Below are positions 11,747-23,583 of a stretch of DNA of 64,000 bases, in pieces. Origin of the DNA: Sphaerolaimus hirsutus (taxonomy: Eukaryota; Nematoda; Chromadorea; Monhysterida; Sphaerolaimidae); the NCBI GenBank assembly GCA_964036195.1, contig OZ038456.1, positions 10,788,001-10,852,000 on the forward strand, written 5' to 3'. A program made the position numbers and the translations under genes. Every line of letters begins with the position of its first letter. Within the stretch, counting starts at the first letter, position 1. The notes beneath the pieces are model-generated. The model made no database searches. It had not been told where the DNA came from and was given only the letters and a program-made list of their open reading frames with translations.

Positions 11747-12971
11747 TAAATATCTGAACAAAGATGTACAAAAGCGATGTAAAGGGTTTTTAGAGTTCAA
11801 GTTTCAATGACGCACCACGACGTACAAATGTGATGTAGGAGTTTTTCACCCGTAATCTAACTGATGTGCGTGATGTAATGTATTTCTGTCAATGTAAACT
11901 GAAGGGAGTCTATGAAGTTACATCTTTGGAAATTACGAGACCACCAACCATCTTTTGTGACAAAAAGGAAATATTATCTGAAATGAGGATCAAAAATATC
12001 TCTAGCAAAACATAGCAAAGGAATCTTTTGGGAATAGAAAACAACGGAAATATTAAGACTAAGGAGGTGACCAGATTTGATAACAAGTAATGATATGGTG
12101 TATTTCGCTTATATTTCTTATATCTCTGATAAATTTCACTTGCTTTGTGTGCTCGCTGTTATACGCGAGTGTTCATCCCGGGTATTAGCGTGTTTTTACA
12201 CTGGTGTGACTGGCGATGTTGTTTGCCATCTTCCTGTATTCATTCACTTATTAGGACGCTAGGTAGTTTACCGAGTTTTTCTTTTTTATTTCTCTTTTTC
12301 TACTGGCTGTCGCAGTAAATGTTATCTCACTTACAACCACAATTACATGCCATCTCTGTGTTGTGCTAAGCAAAGAGGTTACAATCTCACCAAGTATGAC
12401 CGCAATAAGGGTAGCCGACGGGTGTATATTGTTACATTTTACTTGCATTTGACTTGAACAGTCCGCGCCGAGTAAACTAATTAATTGAATTGATGAGAGA
12501 TTAAATTATATTTTATGTTTAGAGAGATTTTCTAAGATTATATTAAATTATATTTTTTCAAAATCTGCCATTTTTGGAACACTATCTGTGATGAACCATT
12601 TTACTCATCCATGTTACTATTGACTAGAGATACCCATATTCTTACCATTCATGAAAAATACTATGTAAAAAATTATTTAAAACAATCCCAATGATCTTCG
12701 TGAGCATGATATTTTCATTAAAATGATTAAAAGTTCCAAAATTTAATAATTGTTTTTGTCTCACTCATTTTGGAACACACTCAGTACGTTGCATTATTCC
12801 CTGTGAGTGAAGCTTGGCAAAGCTCAGCCAGTGGTTTAGGGGGCACCAATTCCTCTGTAGAACAACTATTTTTGATTAAAAAAACATATTTCATATGATT
12901 TCTTACATGTACACTACAGGAAAAATGTCTTTAGCCCCCTGATCTGGAACAAAAAATGTATCCCTGCTAAC
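11747..12971. other. Non-coding; LINE 3' flank
   Basis: AT-rich sequence after the LINE ORF stop. The first few hundred bases probably include the LINE 3' UTR, but no poly(A) end or target duplication was identified. Short ORFs here have no recognisable content. Confidence 0.4.
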
Positions 12972-13368
12972 TAGTGATGGAAAGGCACGGGGGCACCGGT
13001 GCCCCGGTGCTGAGCGCCTAAGGGCACCAGCACCGGTGCCGGTGCGGTGCGGTGCCACTCTTTGGCTGGTGCCAAAGGTGCTATCATCAGGGCCAAAGTA
13101 AAAAGCACCGGGAAAAGCACCGGCTTATTCCGGGGGATTATTCAAGTGGGGGAATTATTTTTTCCTCACTCGTCTAGCAGGGAGGAATTATTCGAGGGGG
13201 AATTATTCAAGTGGGGGTATTATTCGAGTAAATACGGTATGTGTATTGGAGTATGTTAAATATTTGAGCTATCGTTTTTAATCATTTGAATTGCTTCATA
13301 AAGTGATAGCCACATCATTCTGATCATTTTAATGATCAATCATCAAAATCGGTAGAGAATTCATGGAA

Positions 13369-15305
13369 ATACCGTATTTCCTCGAAATACCCCCAGGGGG
13401 TTTACTTTTTCAGAGTGAGAGTTTTGAGGGGGGGGGGGGGTTAAACGAGGGGGGGGGGGTATTTCCAGGGGGGAGGGGGATATTAAACACCTTCCCGATC
13501 AAGTCCGGCCGCCTATTTTTTTTTCACTTCGCAGGCCATATCTCCGGTTGCGGGAGGGGTGGAAAACTAAAACTTGGGTGGTATATAGGCGCAACCCCCC
13601 ACTACCCCGCATGAATAAATGGGGCAGCGGCGACTCACTATAGAGGGGGTCGCCATATACTTGAAAACAAATTGCAGCGTTTTCACTGTCCCGCACAGGT
13701 CCGGCCCCCGGTTTATTTCTTACACTGCGGGTCCCGTATCTCCAGCTGTGGGAGGGGTATAGATCTAAAATTTTTGGGGATGTGTCGCCAACACCCCTCC
13801 CCTACTATACACTGGCCATGCGGTTTTTGGCAACTCACCACAGTGTGGGGTGCAAAGTTTTAAATTTATTAAAATGTTACTGTCCCGCACAAGTCCAGCA
13901 TCCAATTGAATTTCAAAAAATGGACACTTTTGTGTTGTTTTAACACTAATGTGGTTGACAATGTGAAATAAGCATGAAATATCCTCTAAAAAATATTTTA
14001 TCCGACCTAAAACTGGCCACCACATGAACCCCTTCCCCCAAGTGGGTGACAAAAAAATTACTTTTTACAACTTTTTTATTAGACACTTGAACGGCTGGTT
14101 TACAATAATTTATAGGGGAGGGTTAAAGGTCTCAAGTTGTGTAAAAAATCTTACCACAAAAATGCCTTCATAAGAAAATTTGCTGGGGGTGAATTTCAAA
14201 TTGTAAGAATGACATCATTGCAGGAACAAAAATAGGCAAAATTCACAATTTGAAATTCACCCCCAGCAAATTTTCTTATGTAGGCATTTTTGAGGTAAGG
14301 TTTTTTACACAATTTGAAACCTTTAACCCTCCTCTATAAATCATTGTAAACCAGCAGTTCAAGTGTCTGATGAAAAAGTTGTAAAAAGTGATTTTTTTGT
14401 CACCCACTTGGGGGGAGGGGTTCATGTGGTGGGCAGTTTTAGGTCGGATAGGATATTTTTTAGAGGATATTTCATGCTTATTTCACATTGTCAACCACAT
14501 TAGTGTTAAAACAACACAAAGGTGTCCATTTTTTGAAATTCAATTGGATGCTGTACTTGTGTGGGACAGTAACATTTACTTAAATTTTAAACTTTGCACC
14601 CCACACTGTGGTGAGTTGCCAAAGACTGCCTGGCCAGTGTATAGTAGGGGAGGGGTGTTGGCGACACATCCCCAAAATTTTAGATTTATACCCCTCCCAC
14701 AGGTGGAGGTACGGCACCCGCAGTGAAAGAAATCAGTGGGGGCCGGACCTGTGTGGGACACTAAAAAAGCTGCAATTTTCTTTTGCACTCGGCGACCCAC
14801 CCTGTAGAGGTTCGCCGCGACCCCCTCAATTCATGCGAAGTAGAGGGGGGTTGCGCCAATATCTACCCCAAGTTTCAGCTTCTGGCGCGTCCTAGAACAG
14901 GAGATAGGACGTCAGAAGTAAAATAAAAAATGGGGGGCCGGACTTGATCGGGAAGGTGTTTATTTCGCCAGAAATTTTTTGAAAACAAAGTACTAAATTG
15001 TCGTCTGAAACGTACGCAGACGTCGAAAATGCAACAAAAATCGCCATTTATAAGACTATAAAGACTTGTTAAAGTGTGTAGACGTGTAATCACTGTTCTC
15101 ACATAACAGAGTCATCATTTTTAACGTGTGTTTTGCATTACCCAGATGACAAACCGCAGCCTTTGTCATTTACGTTCTCTATACACTAAATTTGGGGGGG
15201 GGGGTATTTCGAGGGGGGGTTTATAAGTTCATAGTGTCCATTTTGAGGGGGGGTATTTCGAGGGGGGTATTTCGAGGGGGGGGGGTATTTCGAGGAAATA
15301 AGGTA
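13369..15305. mobile_element. Nested MITE-like element with TACCGTATT ends
   Basis: The left end ATACCGTATTTCCTCGAAAT and the right end ATTTCGAGGAAATAAGGTAT are inverted copies. Both are followed inward by long G or C tracts with repeated GGTATTTCGAGG. The same ends recur at 17148, 22971, 23968, 24249, 30436 and 35224, so this is one repeat family. It lies inside the hAT-like element 12972-15478 and encloses the foldback 13482-14962. Confidence 0.6.
13482..14962. mobile_element. Large foldback palindrome
   Basis: The left arm begins TAAACACCTTCCCGATCAAG and the right arm ends CTTGATCGGGAAGGTGTTTA, exact inverted copies. Inversion continues through the C-rich blocks, GTGACAAAAAAAT (14046, inverted near 14390) and CATAAGAAAATTTGCTGG (14168, inverted near 14265). 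The centre is about 14210-14245. Arms of about 700 bp are mostly alignable with scattered substitutions. ORFs in both arms mirror one another and are not genes. Confidence 0.75.
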
Positions 15306-15669
15306 TGACGAATGTGCCACCTATAAAAAATACCCGATAAATAAATTTGGAGCCGTTTGGAGCCGGTGTCGGTGCCGTTTTTTGGCCGGTGCCCAAGGTG
15401 CCAAGTGCCCTTTCTGAGGAATGGCACCGGTGCCGATGCGGTACGGTGCCATATTTCCAGGTGCCTCTTCCATCACTACTGCTCACGTGCAATCTGTGCT
15501 GAGGTATGCATGGGATGATCTATTGTAGATTAAGGTGTTTTTATGCCACATGTTGATTTTTAGCTTTCTGGGTTCATTGCAGCTCATTTGACAGCGATTC
15601 AAAGTCAAATTTCTGGCGGAAAAAAGTCTTAAGCCTTTTTGTGAAAACATTAAAACAAGAGAAAGAGAC

Positions 15670-16297
15670 TAGGGTGCTGAAATTTTAGTTCTGTTTTCCA
15701 CAGGCAAATTTTTTCCGTTTTCCGTTCCGTTTTCCGGCTGCTGAAATTTTTTTCCGTTTTCCGTTCCGTTTTCCGGCAACTTTTTTTTCCGTTTCCGTTT
15801 TTCCGGCTCATTTTCCGTTTTCCGGCTAAATTTTCAGTTTTTCTGCCTTTTTTCCATTTTCCGCCTCAATTTCCAGTTTTTCCGCCTTTTTTCCATTTTC
15901 CACCTCAATTTTAGATTTTTCCGCCTCATTTTACCTTTTTCTGGCTCAACTTTCTGTTTTCTGATCAGCCAAACTGGTAAAAATTCATGCAGATTGTCAA
16001 TGATGTAAAAAAAATTCTGTTTCCAGCAAAATTACTGCAAATTTTTCCCACTTCCAGCAAAATTTCAGCAAATTTTATCTGTTTTCCAGCAAAATTTCAG
16101 CAAGTTTTTCTATTTATGTGCAAATTTGATTTTTCCATTTCCGTCTTTCCGGCCTCTTTTTCGTATTCCGGCCGTTGAAATTTTTTTTCTGTTTCCGTTT
16201 TCCGCCAAGTGCACATTTTATTTTCCGTTTTCCGCCCACTGAAAAAATTTTTCCGTTTCCGTTTCCGTTTTCCCTAAAAATTTTTTTTGACACCCTA
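15670..16297. mobile_element. Non-autonomous hAT-like element with TTTCCG arrays
   Basis: The element starts TAGGGTG and ends CACCCTA, and is flanked by a perfect 8-bp duplication AAAGAGAC (15662-15669 and 16298-16305). The 628-bp interior is almost entirely degenerate repeats of TTTTCCG and TTTCCGTTTTCCG in one orientation. There is no transposase. A related copy starts at 30974. Confidence 0.85.
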
Positions 16298-16370
16298 AAA
16301 GAGACATTAAAAGAGAAAAACATGTTTAAATGATGAAATAGACCTGCACTCCTCAAATATTTGTCACTTA

Positions 16371-16883
16371 AGCCGGAATTAGAGCTCAGCGTCGATTCGA
16401 CGTGAAATGACGACGTGAAATGACGTCGTGAAATTAATTACACGAGTGTGGATCATGCTACGGGTCTACAATTTTCTAAAGATAATATATGAATCAATAC
16501 CTTAATCGTGTCCAATACTGAGTGTTATCAGCCACAACTAGAGCGAATTGAAAAATTCAATTTTTATCATTCCACGTCATCATTTTACGTCAGGGAACAA
16601 CTTGACATTTCACGTCAGACTATTGCTTGCAACATTGACGTGAAATGTAAAGTTAGTTCCCTGACGTAAAATGATGACGTGGAATGATAAAAATTGAATT
16701 TTTCAATTCGCTTTAGTTGTGGCTGATAACACTCAGTATTGGACACGATTAAGGTATTGATTCATATATTATCTTTAGAAAATTGTAGACCCGTAGCATG
16801 ATCCACACTTGTGTAATTAATTTCACAACGTCATTTCACGTCGTCATTTCACGTCGAATCGACGCTGAGCTCTAATTCCAGCT
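16371..16883. mobile_element. 513-bp foldback MITE
   Basis: Two arms of about 245 bp are near-perfect inverted copies. The outer ends AGCCGGAATTAGAGCTC and GAGCTCTAATTCCAGCT pair, and the loop is about 20 bp at 16611-16632. The element is flanked by TTA on both sides (16368-16370 and 16884-16886), a 3-bp target duplication compatible with PIF/Harbinger-type MITEs. Repeated GACGTGAAATGACG motifs sit near the ends. Confidence 0.8.
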
Positions 16884-17147
16884 TTATTCACAAATTTGAC
16901 TTCAAAGTGGTTTAAAACAGCCGATAGCCACTGCGACCTAACACTCGCTGTGATTTTTTGACAATCGTCTGCCATCGGACAGCAGACAATATCGACCTGG
17001 CATGATGCATGTTTTTGAATGAAAGAACAAAACAAAATGTTGGCACCATTTCAGCTCATTGCTGCACACATTTAGCGGAATGTAAAAAAGCAAACAAATT
17101 CATGGAAGGTGCTGACTGCTGAGGTCACCGTTTTACAGAATATTGAC

Positions 17148-17856
17148 TACCGTATTACCTCTAAATACCCCCATGGGGGTTTATTATTTCGCCAGAAAAA
17201 TTTGAGGGGGGTTAATTCGAGGGGGGGGGGTTATTCGAGGGTTTTTTTATTATTTCGTCAGAAATTTTCGTAAGGATCGTAGTAAATAGTAGGCATTTGC
17301 ATACCCAAAACAGGTAATAAATGTGTCCAAACAGGATATATTTGGACATAAAGACGTAGATAGCGACACAAACTAGTCTATGTGTAGCTGCAATGCAAAT
17401 TAACAGTAATATAAATCATGTACACTGCATACATGATGTATTTATTATGTACATGACGTACATCATTCCGAAGGGGGGGGGGTATTCCGAGGGGGGTTTA
17501 TTCGAGGGTGGTTTTATTATTTCGTCAGAAATTTTCGTAAGGATCATAGTAAATAGTAGGTTTTGCATACCCAAAACAGGTGATAAATGTGTCCAAACAG
17601 GATATATTTGGACATAAAAACGTACCTAGATAGCGACACAAACTAGTCTATGTGTAGCTGCAATGCAAATTAGCAGTAATATACATCATGTACAGAGCAT
17701 ACATGATGTATTTATTATGTACATGACGTACATCATTCCGAAGGGGGGGGATATTTCGAGGGGGGGTTTATTATTTGCCCAGCCCATTTTGAGGGGGGGT
17801 TAATTCGAGGGGGGGGGGTTGATTCAAAGGGAGGGGTAATTCGAGGTAATACGGTA
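17148..17856. mobile_element. Composite TACCGTATT-family MITE
   Basis: The outer ends TACCGTATTACCTCTAAAT and TTCGAGGTAATACGGTA are inverted. Inside, a block of about 265 bp (about 17240-17480) is repeated in tandem (about 17510-17745). Each copy contains a TTTATTATGTACATGACGT segment and G tracts after ATTCCGA or TTTCGA. No coding content was seen. Confidence 0.6.
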
Positions 17857-17966
17857 TATATAAAGCAGGGGGGTCAGAATTCTACTGTGGGGCAGTGGGG
17901 GGTCGACATAATGAGCCCTCCTACGTATGAGTTCAACCTGTCTGTGACTGATATTAAATGTTTGGT

Positions 17967-18122
17967 TCACCATTGAACCAAAAAAATCAAAAGGCTAAAG
18001 ACATTGTTCCTGGAGTGTATGTCAAAGTGTAAACACAAACGATTTGGCAGTGGTGCATCTTTCTCATGAACAAAATATGCCTCTGCATCCTGAGGTTGTA
18101 CCCATGCAATGCGATATGCACC
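17967..18122 (-). CDS. Possible terminal exon, function unknown
   Basis: Reading from a consensus-like acceptor (TTGCTTCAG, cut after 18123 on the minus strand), 52 in-phase codons run to TGA at 17967. The peptide begins GAYRIAWVQPQDAEAYF and ends in a hydrophobic stretch. No family was recognised. It could be the 3' exon of the minus-strand lectin-like exons further right, but linkage is not shown. It may equally be a chance ORF. Confidence 0.25.
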   Translation of the reverse strand, partial: GAYRIAWVQPQDAEAYFVHEKDAPLPNRLCLHFDIHSRNNVFSLLIFLVQW

Positions 18123-18489
18123 CTGAAGCAAAGTTTGATATTTATGTAAACTCGGCAGACCGCAAAGTATGCATCCAAAATTATTTACGTCTAGCATTCG
18201 AAAAAATTACCAATTTTTTGGAAAATATATATAAATATATCACTCCAAATTTAGAAAAAAATATTAATATATATAAATCACTCTAGGTCTCCAGAAAATA
18301 TAATTAAATTACTGAAAAAATAACTCTAAGCTCGAAAAAAATTACAAAAAATCACTTGCCCTTTATTTATTTTTCAAGTTATATTCTGGGCTTTGTTTAC
18401 CATTTGCAAGCAAAAAATGTACTTTAATATCCCACAGTCATTTATTATCATTCATCAATATTTATACAATATTTAAACAAGTGAAAACA

Positions 18490-18696
18490 TCAAGCAAGTA
18501 TCAGAACAGAAAAATTCAACCTACAACCTCCATGACAACTTGAAAGACATTTTGCACTGCAAACATTTGTACTCAACCTGAAATGCCTGGTTGTCGCAAT
18601 GGACATTTGGCTAAACCGGTGCTCAGCACTTGTAGCAGTGCCAGGTATGCTGAGCAAGTATAAGTCAATGCAACCAACATATTTCATCCAATTCAA
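18490..18696 (-). CDS. Possible Cys-rich exon, copy 1
   Basis: The minus-strand frame contains a Cys-rich segment with pattern CX3CX3CX3C (VCSAKCLSSCHGGC) after an SQMS block. The pattern is loosely reminiscent of PAN/apple modules, in which a CA-x2-C core is common. The true exon limits are not clear; an AG acceptor lies about 35 bp into the ORF. The frame ends at TGA. An identical copy lies at 18868-19074. Support is weak: one short ORF, no matched donor. Confidence 0.25.
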   Translation of the reverse strand: MNWMKYVGCIDLYLLSIPGTATSAEHRFSQMSIATTRHFRLSTNVCSAKCLSSCHGGCRLNFSVLILA

Positions 18697-18867
18697 TTTA
18701 ATATGCTTTTAATTTTCTATTTTCAAGCAGCAAAACTGAAAACAGGCACACAGCCTTCAGGAGTCTTTATCCACTCCAGAATTGGTTCTCTCACAGTCCA
18801 GACATCAAGTAAACCTCATTTATTATCATTCATCAATATTTATACAATATTTAAACAAGTGAAAACA

Positions 18868-19074
18868 TCAAGCAAGTATCAGAACAGAAAAATTCAACCT
18901 ACAACCTCCATGACAACTTGAAAGACATTTTGCACTGCAAACATTTGTACTCAACCTGAAATGCCTGGTTGTCGCAATGGACATTTGGCTAAACCGGTGC
19001 TCAGCACTTGTAGCAGTGCCAGGTATGCTGAGCAAGTATAAGTCAATGCAACCAACATATTTCATCCAATTCAA
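18868..19074 (-). CDS. Possible Cys-rich exon, copy 2
   Basis: Identical to the frame at 18490-18696 because it lies in the second 378-bp tandem unit. If real, this is an exon duplication in a minus-strand gene. Confidence 0.25.
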   Translation of the reverse strand: MNWMKYVGCIDLYLLSIPGTATSAEHRFSQMSIATTRHFRLSTNVCSAKCLSSCHGGCRLNFSVLILA

Positions 19075-19193
19075 TTTAATATGCTTTTAATTTTCTATTT
19101 TCAAGCAGCAAAACTGAAAACAGGCACACAGCCTTCAGGAGTCTTTATCCACTCCAGAATTGGTTCTCTCACAGTCCAGACATCAAGTAAACC

Positions 19194-20577
19194 TTGACAG
19201 CCAGCACCGATTTCAGGCTTTCAAAAAAATTAACAAAAAAATTTACTGTTGGTCATATTCATAGCAAAAAATGATTGCCATGCCGTCACCCAGGTTTTCT
19301 GTATCAGGTGCAACAGTTTTGGCAAAAATTGCACAATCAATACTAAAAATATGTATTGAATAAATTTTTCTTGCCTTTTTCACATGCTGTGTGGCCAACC
19401 ATTAAATAGAACAAAAATTCATACGATGACATAAAAAAAAATTACTAAAACAGTTTACAGCTGTGTCACACACTAAATGAAAACTAATTTATGGTGATAT
19501 CACCATTTGTCATCATTTGAGTTTTCACAGCAAAAAAATGGATCTGTGAAGCGGGCGGAAGCAGGCTGGATGCGCATGAAGCGGCAGGCTTCAACACAGT
19601 TTCAACCGCTTCCACCAACATCACTAAAATTTCAGTGAAGTGTCTTCCATCCACTTCCCCTGTGTATACATTTGTCTGAGAGTGGCATATTAAGAAGTGT
19701 GAAGTGTTTTCACACAGATTTTTGTGATGTGTGTGGAAACTCCAGCACTCTTGGTGAATCATTGGAAAGTGTTGGCATGAAGACACTTCATGACGCTTCA
19801 CTGCGCATCAAAACAACCATTTTTTGCTGTGATTCACATAAGGTAAACACAAGGGCAAACTAGTGACTTGCCAACACCACCTGACAAAAATTCATGCCAT
19901 TTGTGAAAACTGAGCATATACAGCATTCAATAGGGGAAAACTGGATAATCTCATCATTGTTGGCCATTTCAGTTTTCAAAAAAGTTATGGTGAAAGTGTA
20001 GGCACAATCTCTTAACTCAAAAATGCTCTACATGAACAGAAAGATTTTCTGGAGAAAATCACTTGCAAAATTCTCTTGCACAGATTACATGTTTTAGTCA
20101 TAAAGTGCAATCATTTAACCACAATGTATCTAGTATGAGTGATTTTCTCAGTGATTTTTATTCCAATTTTAAAATATATCACTCAGTATTTGAAAAAAAT
20201 ATAAATATATATAAATCACGGGTTATATAAATTTATTGTGATTTTCGAAAATATAAATCACAGGTTATTTTTCGAATGCTATTTACATCTTAGTCAATAA
20301 CGCGCCAACAGGATACCTCAATGTGTATGCACTTTCACAGAAAACAAATAAAAATATTTTCAAAAAGCAAGCCTGGGACTATAATACCAGAGCCTTTAAA
20401 TATATGGGCTATGTATCCTATTCTGTAGTATCCAACTGTTATGTTTGTTGCCTTCCAATCTTATGTGTTTGTATGGTCTAGTAGGGTCCCCTTCTCCCCA
20501 GTGCTCCACCAGCTATTGATCTATCCCAGAGATAAATAAGACTAAATAGCAGCATACAAACACATTTAGTAAATTAG
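19194..20577. other. Non-coding, no feature recognised
   Basis: AT-rich sequence with several small ORFs and no recognisable domain. Two patches (18210-18260 and 20160-20250) share AAATATATATAAATCAC-type runs. Possibly intronic for the minus-strand lectin-like exons. Confidence 0.4.
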
Positions 20578-20661
20578 TCATTGCAGAAATAAACTAAAGT
20601 TATGTGAAAGGAACTCTATAAATAATTCTTTAAGAGTCAAATTAGACAAATAACAGCTCAC

Positions 20662-20891
20662 AGTTAATCCAGCAATTGTCAGACTCTCAACTTTTGCTTC
20701 AAATGGTTTGTGAAACCAGGCCAATTTGGCACCAGGCCAAATATTCTCGCACTCATCCCATGACTGTGTCCAATTGAGAGATGTTTTGTTTGTGCTGAAG
20801 TAACATTGTTGGTCAATCAGAACAGATTCAGCCACCAGTGGATCAGATGCTATTTTAGTGCAATTTTCACCAAAACTTTCTTTCACTAATT
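20662..20891 (-). CDS. C-type lectin-like domain, N-terminal exon
   Basis: The frame between an acceptor (CGACACACAG, exon starts at 20891) and a donor (GTGAGC at 20661) encodes the first half of a C-type lectin-like fold. It has a Cys, then QQCYFSTNKT, then WTQSWDEC with the conserved W and C, then AKLAWFHKPFEA with the usual L/A and E of helix alpha-2. Such domains bind carbohydrate or protein ligands outside the cell. The exon is about 76 codons, phase 1 to phase 0. The second half of this domain was not found downstream. A separate exon with the WSWSDG segment lies upstream at 24329-24448, so the order suggests two domains or a rearrangement near the gap. Confidence 0.5.
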
Positions 20892-21449
20892 CTGTGTGTC
20901 GGGAGAGTAGGTATTGGAAATGGTACCGCACAGTGGACCAAAGAAACATTGCACATGAGGTGTGCTATAAACGGGGGGGGGGTGCTATAAACGGAGAAAT
21001 ATGATACTTCTAAAAGTTTTTAGTTATTGTCCAAGTCCAAAAAATTTAAACCTTCACCAAATGGCACACCTTGAGGGGAGGCGTAATGGACCAATGATGG
21101 TTGCCTGCTGCCAAAGACTGCCACAAAATAAAATGGTACTAATTTCATCATATTTAGAATTTGTGTTGATGAAAACATTGTCAACCTACAATGAATGTTG
21201 TAGGCAAATTTTGTCACAAATAGGGTTGTCAATCTCAGAAAAAAAAAAATAATAAAATGGAAATTGAAGAAAAAAATAAAATAAAATAAAATGAAAAGTT
21301 AATAAATAAAAATATGATTTTACTGGAATTTGAATTTTAGTAAAATTTGACAAACATACAAATTTTTGTGAATAAAAATATGAATCACATTACCTAATTT
21401 GAAAAATTATATCCTGTTGCTTATGCTTCTACCTTTCAATTTGCAGAAC

Positions 21450-21649
21450 NNNNNNNNNNNNNNNNNNNNNNNNNNNNNNNNNNNNNNNNNNNNNNNNNNN
21501 NNNNNNNNNNNNNNNNNNNNNNNNNNNNNNNNNNNNNNNNNNNNNNNNNNNNNNNNNNNNNNNNNNNNNNNNNNNNNNNNNNNNNNNNNNNNNNNNNNNN
21601 NNNNNNNNNNNNNNNNNNNNNNNNNNNNNNNNNNNNNNNNNNNNNNNNN
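21450..21649. other. Assembly gap (200 N)
   Basis: Exactly 200 N, the usual placeholder for a scaffold gap of unknown size. Order and spacing across it are not certain. Confidence 0.99.
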
Positions 21650-21839
21650 TTTTGCGGAAATTTTGCATTTCGAAATCAGGCTAAGACGATATATAAACAA
21701 ATGTGTATCTCCGATTTGACCTCAGAAATGAACTCTCCAAACATTTGTGATCATTTTAACATTTTAATGAGTAAAATCGGTTCACAAATGACCGAGCTAT
21801 TGATGTCCAGGTTTGCAGTTTCTCGACAACACCAAAAAA

Positions 21840-22740
21840 AAAAACGCAAATGACAGTGTTTCCCCCCCCCCCCCTATCTCCGGTCTGGGGGGTCGTAGAA
21901 AAAAATCGTCAAAATTGTGCGTAGCCCCAACATTTAACTATATCATATCCAAATTTCAACATTTTTCGCCAAGCGGTTCCCGAGTTATTAGCACGCGCCG
22001 GCAGGTGAACCCCCCCCCCCCCAAAATGCTAACCCCAAAATCCCCTATGGGTGTACTTAGCATGCCAGTGTCCACTGACAGTGTGGAGGGTCCCTTAAGC
22101 CAGTGCCCAGGATATTGGGCGCTAGGCATCTTCATACGAACCCATTTTCTTTTGAACGTGATGTTTTGTTGAAATTTAATATGAGGTGTTTTGGGGGGGG
22201 GGTAAGTAGTTCAGATACGTTGAAGGCTTCAACGGATGTGCATGTTCAAGTATAGTTGCAGTTTAATCACACAGTACAACATACAGTGCACATCCATTGA
22301 AGTATTTTATTGTAAAAACAGTGTGAATTGTAGTTTTTTTGACATTTTGTTGATGCTTATGCTGTGGAGTGGCCATGCTTATTTTTTGATTTTGTGGACT
22401 GTAGTGGACATTTTTGTGGACTATTTGACACATGAACAAATATGCAGATCCTCAATATGTGGAGCATCTATATCAGCAAAACCTATAGCAAAACCTATAT
22501 ATGATAAGAAAAGCCCTGTTTTCACATCAAAATGCTGTAAAATGCAACTTTTTGTAAGAAAACTTGAGTTTTTACCAAAAAACTTGAGTCTTTACTAAAA
22601 AACTTGAGTTTTTACCAAAAAACTTGAGTTTTTTCAAACAACACTGAAATAAAACATGGAAACTCAAGTTTTTTTCATGAAAAAAACTCAAAACACAGGT
22701 ATTCATTTTTGAAAAACTCAAAACACAGAAAGTGTTTTTT
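21840..22740. other. Non-coding with homopolymer tracts and a short tandem repeat
   Basis: Contains C tracts at 21861-21873 and 22008-22021, a G tract at 22191-22202, and a tandem repeat of about 25 bp, AAAAACTTGAGTTTTTACC, at 22560-22635. No gene was recognised. Confidence 0.5.
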
Positions 22741-22774
22741 ATTTGAGAATTTACCCATTGTTGCTTCGAAATAC

Positions 22775-23583
22775 CAGAGTTGTTAAAAGGTATGTACGTT
22801 TACTCGAAAAATACGCGTACGCGAGTACGCGGTAAATACGTTTACATATACTTTAAAAAAAAGTAATGCACTCACATGTACGCGTACATTTTTGAGGCAT
22901 ACGCGTAAAGAAAATGTATTTCTGTGAATTCAATTTGGCACATATTTATAAGGTGACTACGCTGCAACTTACTATATTTCCTCGAAATACCCCTGGGAGT
23001 GATTGTTTTATAGTGAAAATTTTGAGGGGAGTTTTACAAGGGCGGGTATTTCGAGAGTTTTTACATTTCGCCAGAATTTTTCAAAACTCTCAGCACTAAT
23101 TCGTTCTTTGTAACATACGCTGAGGTAGAAAAATGCAACAACAAGCTCCATGTATTAGAGTATTTTTATTGACTCACACATATATGTATGTAAATATAGA
23201 TGATATATACTCTGTTCTAACGTGACTTGGTCATTGTTTAAACATGTGTTCTGCATTTCACAGAACACAAACTGAAGGTTTTAATATTTACGTTCCATTT
23301 ACATTCAATTTGGGGGTGGGGCTTTCGGCAAGGGGTCAATTATTTAATTCGTATATTTCAATTTGAGGGTTATATTTCAAAAACGTACCCAATTCTACAT
23401 ATTCTATGACGAAAAGTGCTCGCTTTTGCATTTTAATGGGGCAAAAATTTTGTACTCATATTTACGCGTGCGTACAAGTAAAAAATAAGTATTTTACGTT
23501 TTCGATACTTTGTGGTGAGTAGAAAATAAATACTTTACGTTTACATATACTTTTAAAAAAGTTCAATAATTCTAACAACTCTG
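22775..23583. mobile_element. Non-autonomous hAT-like element with TACGCG arrays
   Basis: Ends CAGAGTTGTTA and TAACAACTCTG are inverted and flanked by a perfect 8-bp duplication CGAAATAC (22767-22774 and 23584-23591). Subterminal regions are rich in TACGCG/CGCGTA and TTTACATATACTTT (22800-22910 and 23460-23560). A TACCGTATT-family fragment is inserted within (from about 22971). There is no transposase ORF. Confidence 0.85.

Larger units (their letters stand above)
12972..15478. mobile_element. Non-autonomous hAT-like element with GGTGCC arrays
   Basis: The ends are inverted: TAGTGATGGAAAGGCAC on the left, GTGCCTCTTCCATCACTA on the right. They are flanked by an 8-bp near-duplication, CTGCTAAC at 12964-12971 and CTGCTCAC at 15479-15486. 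An 8-bp target duplication with YARGG/TAGTG-type ends is characteristic of hAT transposons. Next to each end is about 100 bp dominated by GGTGCC/GGCACC (12990-13120 and 15350-15465), also inverted. There is no transposase ORF. Two further inverted structures are nested inside. Confidence 0.75.
18438..19193. repeat. Perfect 378-bp tandem duplication
   Basis: Two direct copies (about 18438-18815 and 18816-19193) show no difference that I could find. Each starts near TCATTTATTATCATTCATC and ends near AGACATCAAGTAAACCT. Each contains the same minus-strand Cys-rich reading frame (18490-18696 and 18868-19074). Confidence 0.85.

Noticed and set aside
13363..14895. Mirrored ORFs at 13765-14052 and 14388-14726
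   Set aside because: They are the two arms of one palindrome read in opposite directions, not a gene pair.
19484..19863. Overlapping ORFs on both strands
   Set aside because: No recognisable domain, no splice support, and the opposing frames overlap.
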